A stretch of 64,000 nucleotides of DNA from Otatea glauca. Lineage: Eukaryota > Streptophyta > Magnoliopsida > Poales > Poaceae. The position numbers and the translations under genes are program-made. Of this stretch, positions 11,040-22,604 are shown piece by piece. The notes under the pieces were generated by a model. That model saw only the letters and a program-made list of their open reading frames with translations, was not told the DNA's origin and ran no database searches. Numbering within the stretch: the first letter of the stretch is position 1; each line of letters opens with the position of its first letter. The stretch covers positions 75,880,382 through 75,944,381 of the forward strand of contig CM070713.1 of the NCBI GenBank assembly GCA_036346275.1. Reading direction: 5' to 3'.

Positions 11040-12815
11040 GTGAGCACTCCTTGAGCGTCCGACCGGGCTCAAAGCCGGTCGCCCAATGCCTGCGCGCCGC
11101 CTGACGAGGAAAGGCGCAGGGTTATAGGAGGAGATCGCCAAACTCTTGGCGGCGGGGTTAAATAAAGAGGTGCGCCACCACAGTGGCTAGCCAACCTGTA
11201 CTTGTAAAAAGAAGAGCGGGCAATGGAGAATGTGTGTTGACTATCGAGTCTCAACAAAGCATGTCCCAGGACCCATTCCTTACCTCGCATCGACCAAGTC
11301 ATCGACTCCACGGCTGGTGCGAGTCTCTTTCCTTCGGATGCCTACTGGGCTACCACCAGTTGCGCTAAAGGAGTTCGACCACTCGCGACTTCCTTCATCA
11401 CTCCGTTCGGCTGTTCGCTATGTCACAATGCCCTTCGGCTGAAGAACGCGGCGCTACATACGGCGATGTATGCAAGCGTGCTTCAATGACCGGATCGGCC
11501 GCAGCGTTGAGGCGTATGTCGACGATATTGTCGTAAAGACCGGAAAGGCGACGACCTTATCGCCGACCTAGAAGAGACTTTCGCGAACCTTGGCGGTTTC
11601 GCATAAAGCTCAACCCAGTGCGTCTTGGGGTCCCCAAAGGAAAGCTCTTAGGCTTCATCGTCTCGAGCGAGGCATCGAGGCCAATCGGGAGAAGATCTCG
11701 GCGATCGCAAGGATGGGCCCGTCGGCAACCTCAAAGGGTCAGAGGTGGCCGGATGCTGGCGGCTTTGAGCCGTTCGTGTCTCGCCTCGCGAACGCGAATC
11801 CGCTCTACAGTGCTCAAGAAATCCGACCGCTTCGATTGGACACGAGGCTCGGGAGGCCCTCACCCGCTTGAAGGCCTTCTGTCCTCGCCTCGATCTGATC
11901 GCCCGGCACCGGTGAACCACCAGTCCTCTACATCATTGCCACTACCCAAGTCGTCGTGCGGCCCTCGTGGTGGAAGCGGCGGAAGAAGGCCGTGAGCTCA
12001 GGTACAACGGCGGTCTACTTCATCGGTGAGTACTTTCGAGTCAAGACTCGGTACCCACAGTGCGAAGTTACTCTGCGGTGCTCATCGCAAAGAGGAAACT
12101 CGTTCACTACTTCGATCAAGACGCCATCCTTTGTGGTGACCACGTCCCCACTAGGCGAGATCATCCACAATCGCGATGCCTCGGGAAGGATAGCCAAATG
12201 GGCGCTCGAGCTTAGCGGCCATGGCATAATATCGTCCCTCGGACGGCGATCCGTCGCGAGCTCTGGCCGACCGCCGCCGAGTGGGCCAAGCCGAGCACCA
12301 CGGTGGTGAAGACCCGTCTTGGACAATGTACTTGACGGGTCTTACACCAAGAATGGCGCGGCGCGGGTAAATCATCATCTCCCACTCGAGAGCGAGCTTC
12401 AATCGCCATTAGGTTGCTCTTGGCGTGACCAACAACATTCCGAGCATCGAGGCTCTCGTCAGCGGTCTCGGATCATTGCCGACCTCGGTGCCCCCGGCTC
12501 TCGTCCACGGGACTCCAAGCTTGTCGTCGACCAAGTCATGAAGGCTGCGGGCCCAGAGCGCCCGCATGGCCGCGTCTTGTCGAGAAATGCGCCGGCTCGA
12601 GGAGCGGTTCAAGGGTTTCGAGCTTCACCATAGCTCGACGCTACAATGGCGAGGCCGATCACTGGCCAATCTTGCCTCCAGTGAGAGCACTGTCCCACTT
12701 GGGATCTTCGTCTCGACCTCCTGCGGCCCTCTCCATTTGGACTCGGCGGTGGCGGCCACCGACCAATCCGGCCACGGTCGCCCGACCGAAGCCGCGGTCG
12801 AGGCGTGACTTGGCG
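11040..12815 (+). pseudogene. gypsy reverse transcriptase and RNase H remnant
   Basis: RT pieces in order: EHSLSVRPG, EEIAKLLAAG, WLANLYL/VKR, MCVDYRVSTKH, DPFLT/IDQVIDSTAG, YVTMPFG, MQACFND, EAYVDDIVVKT (the YVDD catalytic motif, 11517-11540) and KGKLLGFIVS. RNase H follows: YFISEYF, TRYPQ, AVLIAKRKLVHYFDQ, SPLGEIIHNRDASGRIAKWA, then a second RNase H-like stretch with DGSYTKNGA and LVVDQVMKAAGP. Nearly every motif is in a different frame from the next, separated by losses of 1-5 bases. The protein cannot be made. Confidence 0.9.
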
Positions 12816-13069
12816 GATCGCCCGCGGTGTGCTAGCACTTGAGTCCGGTGGAGGAGGCCCTACATCGACCGTTTGTGGACGGGTCACTTCCCGACCCGAC
12901 CGAGGCCGGCGCCTCGCCCGTGGCAAAATCCTTAAATCTGATCGGCCCGGACCTCTACAAAGGAGTCCTCGGGGTCCTCCAAAAATGTATCTTGACCGAC
13001 CAAGGAAAGCAATTTCTTTGGGCGACATACGGTAGTCTGCGGTCACCACGCAGACACCCGATCTCTTGT

Positions 13070-14040
13070 GGGAAGGCCTTTCGACAAGGTTTCTCTTGGC
13101 CAACCGTGTCGTCGACGCCGAGCATATCGTGCGCACTGCGAAGGATGCGAGTTCTTTGCTCGTGACGCATCTGCCGGCCAAGCTTCTGAGCGATCCCCAT
13201 CACGTGGCCTTTTGCCGTCGGGGACTCGATTTGGTCGGACCTTCGAGAAAGCGCCGGGGCTTCACCCACTGCTCGTCGCGGTAGATAAGTTCACCAAGTG
13301 GATAGAGGCCAAGCCGGTCGTGGCGCCCGCGTCGGTACAAGCGGCCATCTTCTTCCGCGACATCGTTTTTAGGTTTGGAGTCCCAAACTCCATCATCACC
13401 AGCGGAACCACGTTCACGGGAAGGAATTTCTCGAGTTCGTGGCGACTTCAACATCCGTGTCGATTGGGCGCGATAGCCCATCCGCGGACTAACGGCGGTC
13501 GGCGCACTAACGGCATGATCCTTCAAGGACTCAAGCGCGGATCTTGATCGGCTCAAGCATTTCGCGGCGCTGGGTAGCCGAGCTGCCCTCCGTCCTCTGG
13601 AGTCTGCGGACCACGCCGACCGGCGGCCGGGTTCACACCCTTCTTTATGGTGTTGTTGGCTGAAGCCGTTTTGCCTTGACACGGAATCGGCTCCCGAGAT
13701 TGCAAGCCTTCGGCGAGGCTCGGGGCTCGCCTGCAACAAGGCGCCATCGACCGGCTCGGCGAGGCGCGCGGCGTGGCCGTCTGCGGTCGGCGGATATCAA
13801 CAAGCCTGTGCGCTACCACGACCGCCAAGTTCGAGGCGATCCTTGTATTTGGCGACTTGGTTCTGCGTCGGTCGGACAACCAAAGATAAGCTGGTGGCGC
13901 CCCACAGGAGGTCCTTTCACCGTCGTGGAAGTTCTCGGGCTGGCACCTTCCGACTCAAGGGCGCCGATGGTCGCATCCTCCCTAATGCGGAACATTGAAA
14001 AGTTAAGGCGATTCTATCCTAAACTCTTTTCCTCTTCCTA
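13070..14040 (+). pseudogene. gypsy integrase remnant
   Basis: Recognisable pieces are GLDLVGP, LLVAVDKFTKWIEAKPV, FFRDIVFRFGVPNSIIT, FTGRNF, IRVDW, AHPRTNG, NGMILQGLK and, near the C-terminus, PFTVVEVLG, LKGADGRILP and IEKLRRFYP. This is the rve catalytic core plus C-terminal module of a Ty3/gypsy integrase lying after RT/RNase H, which defines gypsy order. The two Asp positions can be seen, but the zone of the catalytic Glu is disrupted. Frameshifts separate the pieces. Confidence 0.88.
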
Positions 14041-14109
14041 GCATGCTCTTTACCTTCTTCCTTAGAGCACACAGTCGTGCAGTGCGACACTAAAGGCTGC
14101 CTTCGGCGC

Positions 14110-14465
14110 CCGTTCAGTACTCCCGGTCGGCACTTGCGGGTTGATGACCCAACCGACCACAAGGTCCTTCGGCGGTAACTCCTTTGACCCAAGTGCTCTG
14201 ACCTCGCCCGGCGGCTATGGTTGCTAACACTTGGCGGAAGAAGGAAGTGCGAGTGGAGTGACCTTTGGGTCGGCGAGAACACTCCTCCCGCACGAACTCG
14301 GCTATCCACGCGCTTATGAGGGTGCGTGACCCGGCGGTCATGAGGTCCATCCGGCGGTAACCCTCTCAACCCAAGTGTTCGGCCTCGCCCGGCGGCTATG
14401 GTTGCTAAGTAGCACTGCGGAAGAAGGAAGTGCCCGAGTGGAAAGATCCTGGCGGTCTAGAACAC
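14110..14465. repeat. Two-copy direct repeat of about 180 bp inside the gypsy element
   Basis: The block around 14165-14262 is repeated at 14348-14444. Both contain CCCAAGTG, CCTCGCCCGGCGGCTATGG and GCGGAAGAAGGAAGTGC. It lies between integrase and the antisense ORF. Confidence 0.75.
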
Positions 14466-14689
14466 TCCTATCCCTCACAAGTCGCCTAACATTGCATAGC
14501 CAAGTCTCCAATCCACCTCGCTCCTCCCAAAACAACCCGACCTACGCATAAGTGGCCCTGCGGTCCTTAGGGCTATGGTCGGCCAAACGCCTCATCCTAA
14601 ATACGAAAAAGGACGAGGGGCGATTCGGGACTTGATAATTTCAAGATTGTTTAAATAACGGTCTTTACAATCTAAGAAGGATAAAGCTA

Positions 14690-17600
14690 ACTTTTTCTAT
14701 TCTTCTTGGCGGGCGGCCGGTGGCGAGCGGAGAGTTGGTGCCTCGGCTTCTGGAGGCGGCTGCGGCGGGATCGGTGGCGATCTCGGGCGTCTTGGCTCAA
14801 CCAAGAGCTCGAACCGTCGATCTCCTCGTCGATCCGGTTCCAGCTACGCCGCTCCCCTGCCGCGAGGTCGATGCGTCGTAATACGAGATGGTGTTGACAG
14901 CGCCGATGAAGCTCAAGCGGTGCCGGTGACCACCGCCTCTTCTCTGATCCGCACTCGGGCGGTAGCGGGGCAAGGCACTCGGGCTGCCGGCTCCAGGATG
15001 CGATCGCGAGACCTCGGCCGACCTTGCGGAGGGCCTCCGGCTCGGCGCTCATCTCGGCCCGACCGTCCTCGGCAACCTTCAACGCCGCCGGGCCTCGTCC
15101 CGCCACGATCACCACGCGTCGCGGCGGCGGCCGTTCTCTGCGCCTCCACGGCGGCCTTCGATTCTTCTGCGCCTCTGCGGTGCGGAGATTTTGGATAAGT
15201 TCATACGTGGGTCGCACCCCAAACTTAATTGAAGAATTGAGACACTTACCGCCGCGGAGTTGGTCGATTGCGGACTTCCGACTTGGCGCCTCGTATGAAG
15301 TCTTGGCTCGGCGGCTCATACGGCGATGCGCGCTCGGGCGAACTTCGGCGGCGTCCCCGAGCCTTGTTCGCTCGGTCCGCGGAGCGTGTTACTGCGTCTG
15401 CGCGATCCCCTCCGCGGCAACGGCGGCATCGCCAGCCTCGATGACCTCCATCGGGGAGGACTCGATTCGCCACTTTCGCCCTCAAAGCCTTGGCTCCTGG
15501 CGCTCATCATGAAGGCCTTTGTGGCCTCTTCAAATCCTGGCGGATCACCACCGCCTCCGACCGCATAATGCCCGGGGCCTCCTAGGCTAAGCGCGACTCA
15601 AAAGCGCGATCCATTGCCTCCTCATTGCGCGTGCACGATTGTTGTCGGGCTGCGAGCTCGACTGACGCACGGCGAGCCCGCAAGTCTTTGCAAAAATGTG
15701 GACACTCCGTTAGTCGCGCGGATGAACTATCAAAAATGTGCAGCGAATCGAACTTTTGGTGACCTACAGGCGTGGTGGATGCCCGACCATCATATCCGGT
15801 ATACGGTGGAAGACTTGAGGCAAGGGCGGACCTTCACGGATCGCCCTATCTCGGCCGGCGTCGGTAGCGCTTCTTAGAAGGGTGGCCCACTCGCTCTCCT
15901 CCGCCTCACCCATGATGCCCGGCAGGAATTACACCCGGCGCGCCTCCGCTCGCCCGTTCGGGGACGCCACCCGTCCAAAGCACCATGGGCAAGGGTGACG
16001 AGGTCAACCCTTCGAATCCCCTCGGCGACTGCGCTGAGGGCATCGCTCCACCTCCCACAGGGACGAGGGGTTGGGCACCTCCGTCGCCGGCTCGCCACGG
16101 CCCGGGCGCGATCACCGCAACGCCATTGTCTCATCCTCAAGCAGCGATCACGTCGTCGGAGGGTCCCAGCCGAGGCGCGGAAGTTCTTCTTGAGCACGAC
16201 CTCGGGTGGGGCTCTGTCCCCTCGGCGACCGCGCCCTCGGACGCCGACGCCGCGACCTTCGCCGACCCAACCGGGTCACGAAACCACCGGCGCCGTTACT
16301 TGCGGGGCGATGTGGCACGCCCACGATCACCCAGTATAGGCGCTGCGTTGCAAAGATTCAAGAGTCGCTCGGCGGCTTTGCCAAAAAAAAAATGCTCCAA
16401 AATAAAATAATAATACACTTACAAGGCCGAAGCGGGTGCGTGGCACGCGCGCCCTCTTTGCCGCCCCCGCCAAAGTCAGTCGTCGCCGGTCGCTTCTGAA
16501 GCCACCTCCACCGAGGCGCTGCGACGACCGCAAGCGCAAGATCACCCCACTGGGATCCGTAGCCACGGGCCCGTGATGCCGCTCGGCCGAGTCCACGCTT
16601 CGGGCCGCCGCCGATCGGCGGTCGGGAAAAACCCACCATAGGGGTGGCGGAGGCACTCCGCGTTGTCGATGGAGGTCGTCCCCACGGCGGTGGTCTCTGA
16701 CACATCCTCGCCGCGCGCGCGCTTCGCCGCGCGTTCCTTACTTCTTCCTCCTCCTTTCCTCCTTCCGCTTCTTGCGGGAGGAGTCGACCTCTAGTCCTCG
16801 CCGGGGCGCGCGCGCTTCCTTATCCCCCGGGAGCGGCGCCTGGGAAGACATCCCCATGAGCCCCTGAGAGGATGCAGGAATGTCGGTCAAGTGCGAAGGA
16901 CAAAGAAAGAGAAGCGAAAGGAATTTCACCGGCTTACAGTTCGCGAAAAAGCGCGAGAATGGCTCCGGGTGGCCATCCGCTGACCACGATGGCGCTTCCG
17001 CCAGAACGGCCGCCACCCGAGCCTCCACCTCGAGGCGCGGCCAGCTCGGGTTCGCCATCCTCGCCCGGTCGGACGGCCCCGATACGGAGCGAAGTGCGGC
17101 ACGTACAAGTGGTTGCACGCGCATCCCCATGAAAGCGCGCACAACCACGTCCCGGTGAGCCCGCCTCCTTTGAGCCTGACCGCTCTACGATCGGGGCGAC
17201 ATTCTTCTCCTCTTTTGGCGCCCAGTTCCACCGCTCCTCCGCCATGGGAAGCTCTCGGTGAAGCGAGGCGGCTGTCGCCGACGCGTTTGAGCGTGGAGCC
17301 ATTGAACGCATGACCCTTGTTAGACGAGGGCGGCTTTACCTCCAGTACTCCGTGCTCGGCCGGGCGGCCGCTGGAGGCGAGCCACCAGAGGCGCGGCAAG
17401 GCCCGACGGCTTTGTCCTTCGAGCCTTGCACGGAAGAAGTGCCTCCACAACGCCCAGTCGGCTCGATCCCCAAGAAGGCCGCCTGGCGTGATGAAGATGG
17501 CGATGTGGAGGACCCCATTAGGGTTGAGATGGTGCACCTCCACCTTGTAATGAAACAATGCCCCGGACGAGCGGGTGCGTGGCGAGCCAAAAGCGCTCGA

Positions 17601-17765
17601 AGAACGAGGCGGCACCACGATCTCGTCGCCCATCGGCCGGGGTGGTAGTCGGTCGGCACCCTCCGGTAGGAAGGTCTGCGGCATGAGGAAGCCCTTCTTC
17701 ACCAAGCCGAGCGCGACGGTTGTCTTGCGCGAACACTCCGCCACGACATCTTCACGGGGAGACGA
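14690..17765 (-). pseudogene. Antisense ORF of the gypsy element, Transposase_28-like (PF04195)
   Basis: The minus-strand frame from about 17744 reads KKGFLMPQTFLPEG, then EVHHLNPNGVLHIAIF and a DRADWALWRHFFRARL stretch. This resembles the 'putative gypsy type transposon' family (HLNPN...LHIAIFVHLCEAFLG...LFRYFF in relatives). An antisense protein gene between integrase and the 3' LTR is known in Tat elements; its function is not known to me. Downstream (17000-14690) the minus strand has Arg/Ala-rich frames that could be the remainder. Frame breaks occur throughout, so I call it a pseudogene. The 3' boundary is a guess. Confidence 0.65.
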
Positions 17766-18649
17766 TGGAAGGTGAGAAAGAAAGGTCGGGTTTTCTTTCC
17801 TTAGCTCTCTGGTGCTCTTCTTGTTTTGAGGCGAGAGAGAGAGTGCAAGAAAGCGTGACCACTCGAAAGCACCAACGGGCGTATTTATAGAGGGCGAGCG
17901 AGCGCCGCCAAGCGGCGCCCGTCAAGCGAGCGTCGCGACCACCTCGTCTGTCGTCGCGCCACTGGTAACTCCGGTTTCCAATACCACCGCTTTTAATCCT
18001 GTCTTGTCGGCGTCAAGGGCCATAAAGACGCCCCGAACAACGTGTCCGTAACCTCTCGGTCTCGCCTTTAGGCCGGAGCAGTTGCTCGGGCGCGCGAGAA
18101 GCTCCATTGGGCAGCTGCGCCCCAAGACAGCAAAAGCTTTGTGGCTCGCGCCCGGGCCCAATGAGGAGTGGGTTCAAAAGGCCACCCCACGAGATGGGTA
18201 TAAAGCCGCCCAACAAAACTTGAGCAAGGGGCGGTATGAGGTGAGCCCCACGGTGGGCCCTCGGTTAGGTCGGTGACGGCCTAATCACCTCTACTCGCGT
18301 CCGAGACCATACTTCACACTCTCCGGGAGCTCATCAATGAGCGACGGCCGGTGTGCTTCTGGGTCGTGGACGACCTAGAGTCCATACGGATTGAGTAGAG
18401 AAAGGTTTTTATGGGTCGCCCCACGCAGGGCAGGACACCCTACTCAGGGACCGTCGCTCGGAAGGGTCCCCTTGGCGGGACCTCCCGGGACCCACTCGGA
18501 CTACCCGCTATTAGCTCCACGAGCACGGCGTTCAAACCAACGCAGTAAACGCGCCGCTCATCCTCCGGTCCCACACTGCGGATGGGGTATACAAGTGGGA
18601 TAGGCGGCCATTCCTCTCGCAGCTACCCTCGCCCGACGAGGACTCGAGA

Positions 18650-20610
18650 AGGATGCCCACGTCCGGCACGACGGTAGCGAGCACTCACGTCCGGCTCACG
18701 ACGGTAAGCGAGCACTCACGTCCGGCTCGACGGTGGCGAGTACTCACGTCCAGCCTCGACGGTGGCGAGCACTCACGTCTAGCTACGATGTTAAGCGAGC
18801 ACTCGGACACCGAACCTCACAGAGGCATCCGGCCGCCCCGCCGACCAAGGCACTCGGACACTAGAACCTCACAGAGGCATCCGGCCGTCCTGCCGACCAA
18901 GGCACCGTTTCTAGCTACGACGTTAAGCGAGCACTCGGACACCGAACCTCACAGAGGCATCCGGTCGTCCCGCCGACCAAGGCACTTTCGGACACCGAAC
19001 CTCACAGAGGCATCCGGTCGCCCTGCCGACCAAGGCACTTTCGGACACCCGAACCTCACAGAGGCATCCGGTCGTCCTGCCGACCAAGGCACTCGGACAC
19101 CGAACCTCACAGAGGCATCCGGTCGTCCTGCCGACCAAGGCACCGCCCGGCTACGACGTTAAGCGAGCACTCGGACACCGAACCTCACAGAGGCATCCGG
19201 TCGTCCTTGCCGACCAAGGCACCGTCTAGCTACGACGTTAAGCGAGCACTCGGACACCGAACCTCACAGAGGCATCCGGCCGTCACTGCCGACCAAGGCA
19301 CTCGGACACGAGAACCTCACAGAGGCATCCGGCCGCCCTGCCGACCAAGGCGATCGGACACTAGAACCTCACAGAGGCATCCGGTCGTCCCCGCCGACCA
19401 AGGCACCGTCTAGCTATGGCGTTAAGCGAGCACTCGGACACCGAACCTCACAGAGGCATCCGGCCGTCCTTGCCGACCAAGGCACTCGCATCTAGCTACG
19501 ACGTTAAGCGAGCACTCGGACACGAACCTCACAGAGGCATCCGGTCGTCCTGCCGACCAAGGCACCGTCTAGCTACGACGTTAAGCGAGCACTCGGACAC
19601 GAACCTCACAGAGGCATCCGGCCGTCCGCCAACCAAGGCACTCGGACACCAGAACCTCACAGAGGCATCCGGTCGTCCTGCCGACCAAGGCACTCGGACA
19701 CCAGAACCTCACAGAGGCATCCGGTCGTCCTGCCGACCAAGGCACTCGGACACCAGAACCTCACAGAGGCATCCGGTCGTCCTGCCGACCAAGGCACTCG
19801 GACACCAGAACCTCACGAGGCATCCGATCGTCCTGCCGACCGAGGCACTCGGACACGAACCTCACGAGGCATCCGGTCGTCCTGCCGACCAAGGCACTCG
19901 GACACCAGAACCTCACAGAGGCATCCGGTCGTCCCGCCGACCAAGGCGATCGGACACCGAACCTCACAGAGGCATCCGGTCGTCCTGCCGACCAAGGCAC
20001 TCGGACACCCGAACCTCACAGAGGCATCCGGTCGTCCTTGCCGACCAAGGCACTGTCTAGCTACGACGTTAAACGAGCACTCGGACACCCGAACCTCACA
20101 GAGGCATCCGGTCGTCCTTGCCGACCAAGGCTTCGTCTAGCTACGACGTTAAGCGAGCACTCGGACACCGAACCTCACAGAGGCATCCGGTCGTCCCGCC
20201 AACCAAGGCACTCGGACACGAACCTCACAGAGGCATCCGGTCGTCCTGCCAGGCCAAGGCACTTTCGGACACGAGAACCTCACAGAGGCATCCGGTCGCC
20301 CTGCCGACCAAGGCACTCGGACACCGAACCTCACGAGGCATCCGGTCGTCCTGCCGACCAAGGCGATCGGACACTAGAACCTCACAGAGGCATCCGGTGC
20401 GTCCCTGCCACCAAGGCTTTGTCTAGCTACGACGTTAAGCGAGCACTCGGACACCGAACCTCACAGAGGCATCCGGTCGTCCTGCGGACCAAGGCACTCG
20501 GACACCGAACCTCACAGAGGCATCCGGTCGCCCTGCCGACCAAGGCACTCGGACACCGAACCTCACAGAGGCATCCGGTCGCCTACAGTCGACCAAGGCA
20601 CCATCCACAA
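18650..20610 (+). repeat. Tandem array of about 30 units in the gypsy 3' region
   Basis: The core unit is about 50 bp: CGGACACCGAACCTCACAGA then GGCATCCGGTCGTCCTGCCG and ACCAAGGCACT. A longer insert with TAGCTACGACGTTAAGCGAG appears every few units, giving a higher-order pattern. I counted about 30 copies of CTCAC(A)GAGGCATCC. A diverged lead-in with CACTCACGTCC repeats starts at 18650. Units differ mainly by 1-2 base gains or losses. It is not a CRISPR array: there are no unique spacers, and it sits inside a retrotransposon. Confidence 0.95.
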
Positions 20611-21504
20611 CGATTAAAATTAAAGCAAACTCATCGCAGACATTTTCATAAAGAAAAGAAAATTTCATTATAGGCCATGAGCTCAAACTTTACACAACTT
20701 TACACGATGACCGACAGATACAAGAGTGGCCCGCCGCACCACGCGAGACTCTACCCACGCCTAGAACCTATCAAACATCCGTGCGGCATCGGTGGCACCG
20801 ACGGCATCTTTGGTAGGCCCTTGCTCGGTCGACGGATACCGCCACGCCGCTGGCAACACGCCGATGCCTCTGCCGTTCGGCGACATCAACGCGGCCGCAC
20901 CGCTCACGGTCGGCGCCCTTGCGCCATCGCCTCGAAGGGCCCCTTACCACCTCGAGCCTCGAGCGGCCTCGGCGGGCGTCAACGAAGCGGCGTCGCGGCT
21001 GCAGCTTCTTCCTCCCGAGCTCGTCCATCGCTGGTCGAACTCAGCCCAAAGCTCGGCGGAGGATCTTCTTCTTCCACCGTGGCGCCATCGCGAAGCTAAA
21101 GACTAGAGGATGTCTGAAGCCATTTGAAAGAACAAAAGAAAAGCTCGTCCCCTTCAAGCAAGCTACGCCGCAGATATATATATCCGGACGAAGGGAGGCT
21201 AAGCGTCTCCAGAGTAAATGCGGGTGCCGAAAAACGAAGCATCCTTCACCAGAAACCCGAGGCAGTCAAGAAGACGAGCAGGCGCGGCGCGCTAAACTAC
21301 GCTCGGCATGCGCAACGAGCAAGTAAAGCCCGGCGGTTCAAATGCCCCCGGCCAAACTCCAGGACAGCTGTCGGATCCAACGAAGCACACCTGACGGAAA
21401 TCGCTTAACCGGATCGGCTGGACCGACCTACCAGGCCCGGCCACCACTTTCGTCCAAGTTCAACCCCAACCGAATCTGCCAAATCGCTGGGAGTTCGGGG
21501 CTCT

Positions 21505-22359
21505 TGACGAATACTAATAAAAGGATACCCCAACGGTAGCGCCCGCCGCCGCCGACCGAATCGCTGCGAGATCGCGCAAGGCATCCGCTCCCGACCGCCA
21601 GGAAGCGAATCCGACAGACACGGCGCCCGACCCCATCTTGGCGGGCGGGATCTCCGACTCAACCAAACCAAGGTGACAAGCGCCGAGTGCCGCGTGTCGT
21701 CCTCATCGCCTACCGCCACGTACCCTCGAATAAGGTCAATCGAGCGACTATACAAGGGCGGTGGCTCCTTCCCAAGAAGATCCGGTGATCAGAGAAGACA
21801 AAGCTTCCACCCCATCAACCGATCCACGACAAAGACGAGCGCACGCGCTCCCTCGGCGGCACCAACGTCACGCACCTCGGCGTCGGCGATTCGCAAGGAT
21901 CACGAGAGGCAAGCACGCTACTTTCCGAAATACCTAACCTCCCCGACCACCAAGGCTACCAACCCGGCATGGGCAAGGCGGGTGGCGACCGATCCACGGG
22001 ACGAAGGACCGGAGCTCCTAGCGTAGGTCACCTCGCTTCCTCCTAACTCGATGTAACCCGCCCCTTCCTTACAGATAAAAGGAGGCGGGGCTAAGCGATC
22101 GAGAGGGCAACGAGCAAGAACAAGAAAGGAGAGAGCGCTATCAAACCCTCTCGCTAAGCCATTGGCATTCTCGCTTGTAAAACTTTGTGCGATCATACAT
22201 GTACCAAGAGTAATACAACACCACCACACACTAATGGAGTAGGGACCTTGGCCAGAACATTATACATCTTGGACTCACGAGTCTAACCATTTGGGGAGTG
22301 GAACGCGCGACCCCCTAGACTTACAAATTTACTTGCCGGCGCTCCCGAAAACGCCGACA
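21505..22359 (+). repeat. 3' LTR of the gypsy element
   Basis: Starts TGACGAATACTAATAAAA after a purine-rich GGGAGTTCGGGGCTCT (21489-21504, probable polypurine tract) and ends CGCCGACA before TATAC. Confidence 0.93.
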
Positions 22360-22364
22360 TATAC

Positions 22365-22450
22365 CATTTACTTGTATTTGGAGGGACAGTATTGAGGCAC
22401 TGCTCTATTTATTTTTTTATTAGATTTAGTCTTTTGGTGGATGGAGAGAG
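22365..22450. mobile_element. Right half of the split Stowaway-like MITE
   Basis: Ends GGTGGATGGAGAGAG next to TA (22451-22452), complementary in type to CTCCCTCCATC at the left half. Removing the gypsy element and one TATAC restores an element of about 190 bp. Confidence 0.65.
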
Positions 22451-22604
22451 TACGACCAAAGTAGTAAAGATTAGTGGTTAGCAATGGGCGACAAAACCAG
22501 CCCTATTGGGTCTCGAAGGAAAAAGATCAAATATAATCATGTGATGAATGTAATTTTAGTAGTTATGCATCGACAGTTGAATCAAAATCGGTAGCTCAGA
22601 TCGT

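Larger units (their letters stand above)
7414..22359 (+). mobile_element. Ty3/gypsy LTR retrotransposon, Tat-like, degenerate
   Basis: A 14.9-kb element bounded by about 850-bp LTRs beginning TGACGAATACTAATAAAA and flanked by the perfect 5-bp duplication TATAC (7409-7413 and 22360-22364). Order on the + strand: 5' LTR, primer-binding site, gag, protease, RT, RNase H, integrase, then an antisense ORF, a tandem array and the 3' LTR. The antisense ORF and 3' repeats are known from the Tat lineage (Grande/Retand-like elements of grasses). From 8290 to 9590 the sequence is GC-rich with ORFs on both strands; I could only call it leader/upstream gag. Every coding domain is cut by many small indels. 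The internal region stays rich in CG dinucleotides. No intact protein remains. Confidence 0.93.

Noticed and set aside
18780..20600. CRISPR-like regular repeats
   Set aside because: Units are contiguous tandem copies without unique spacers, inside a plant LTR retrotransposon.
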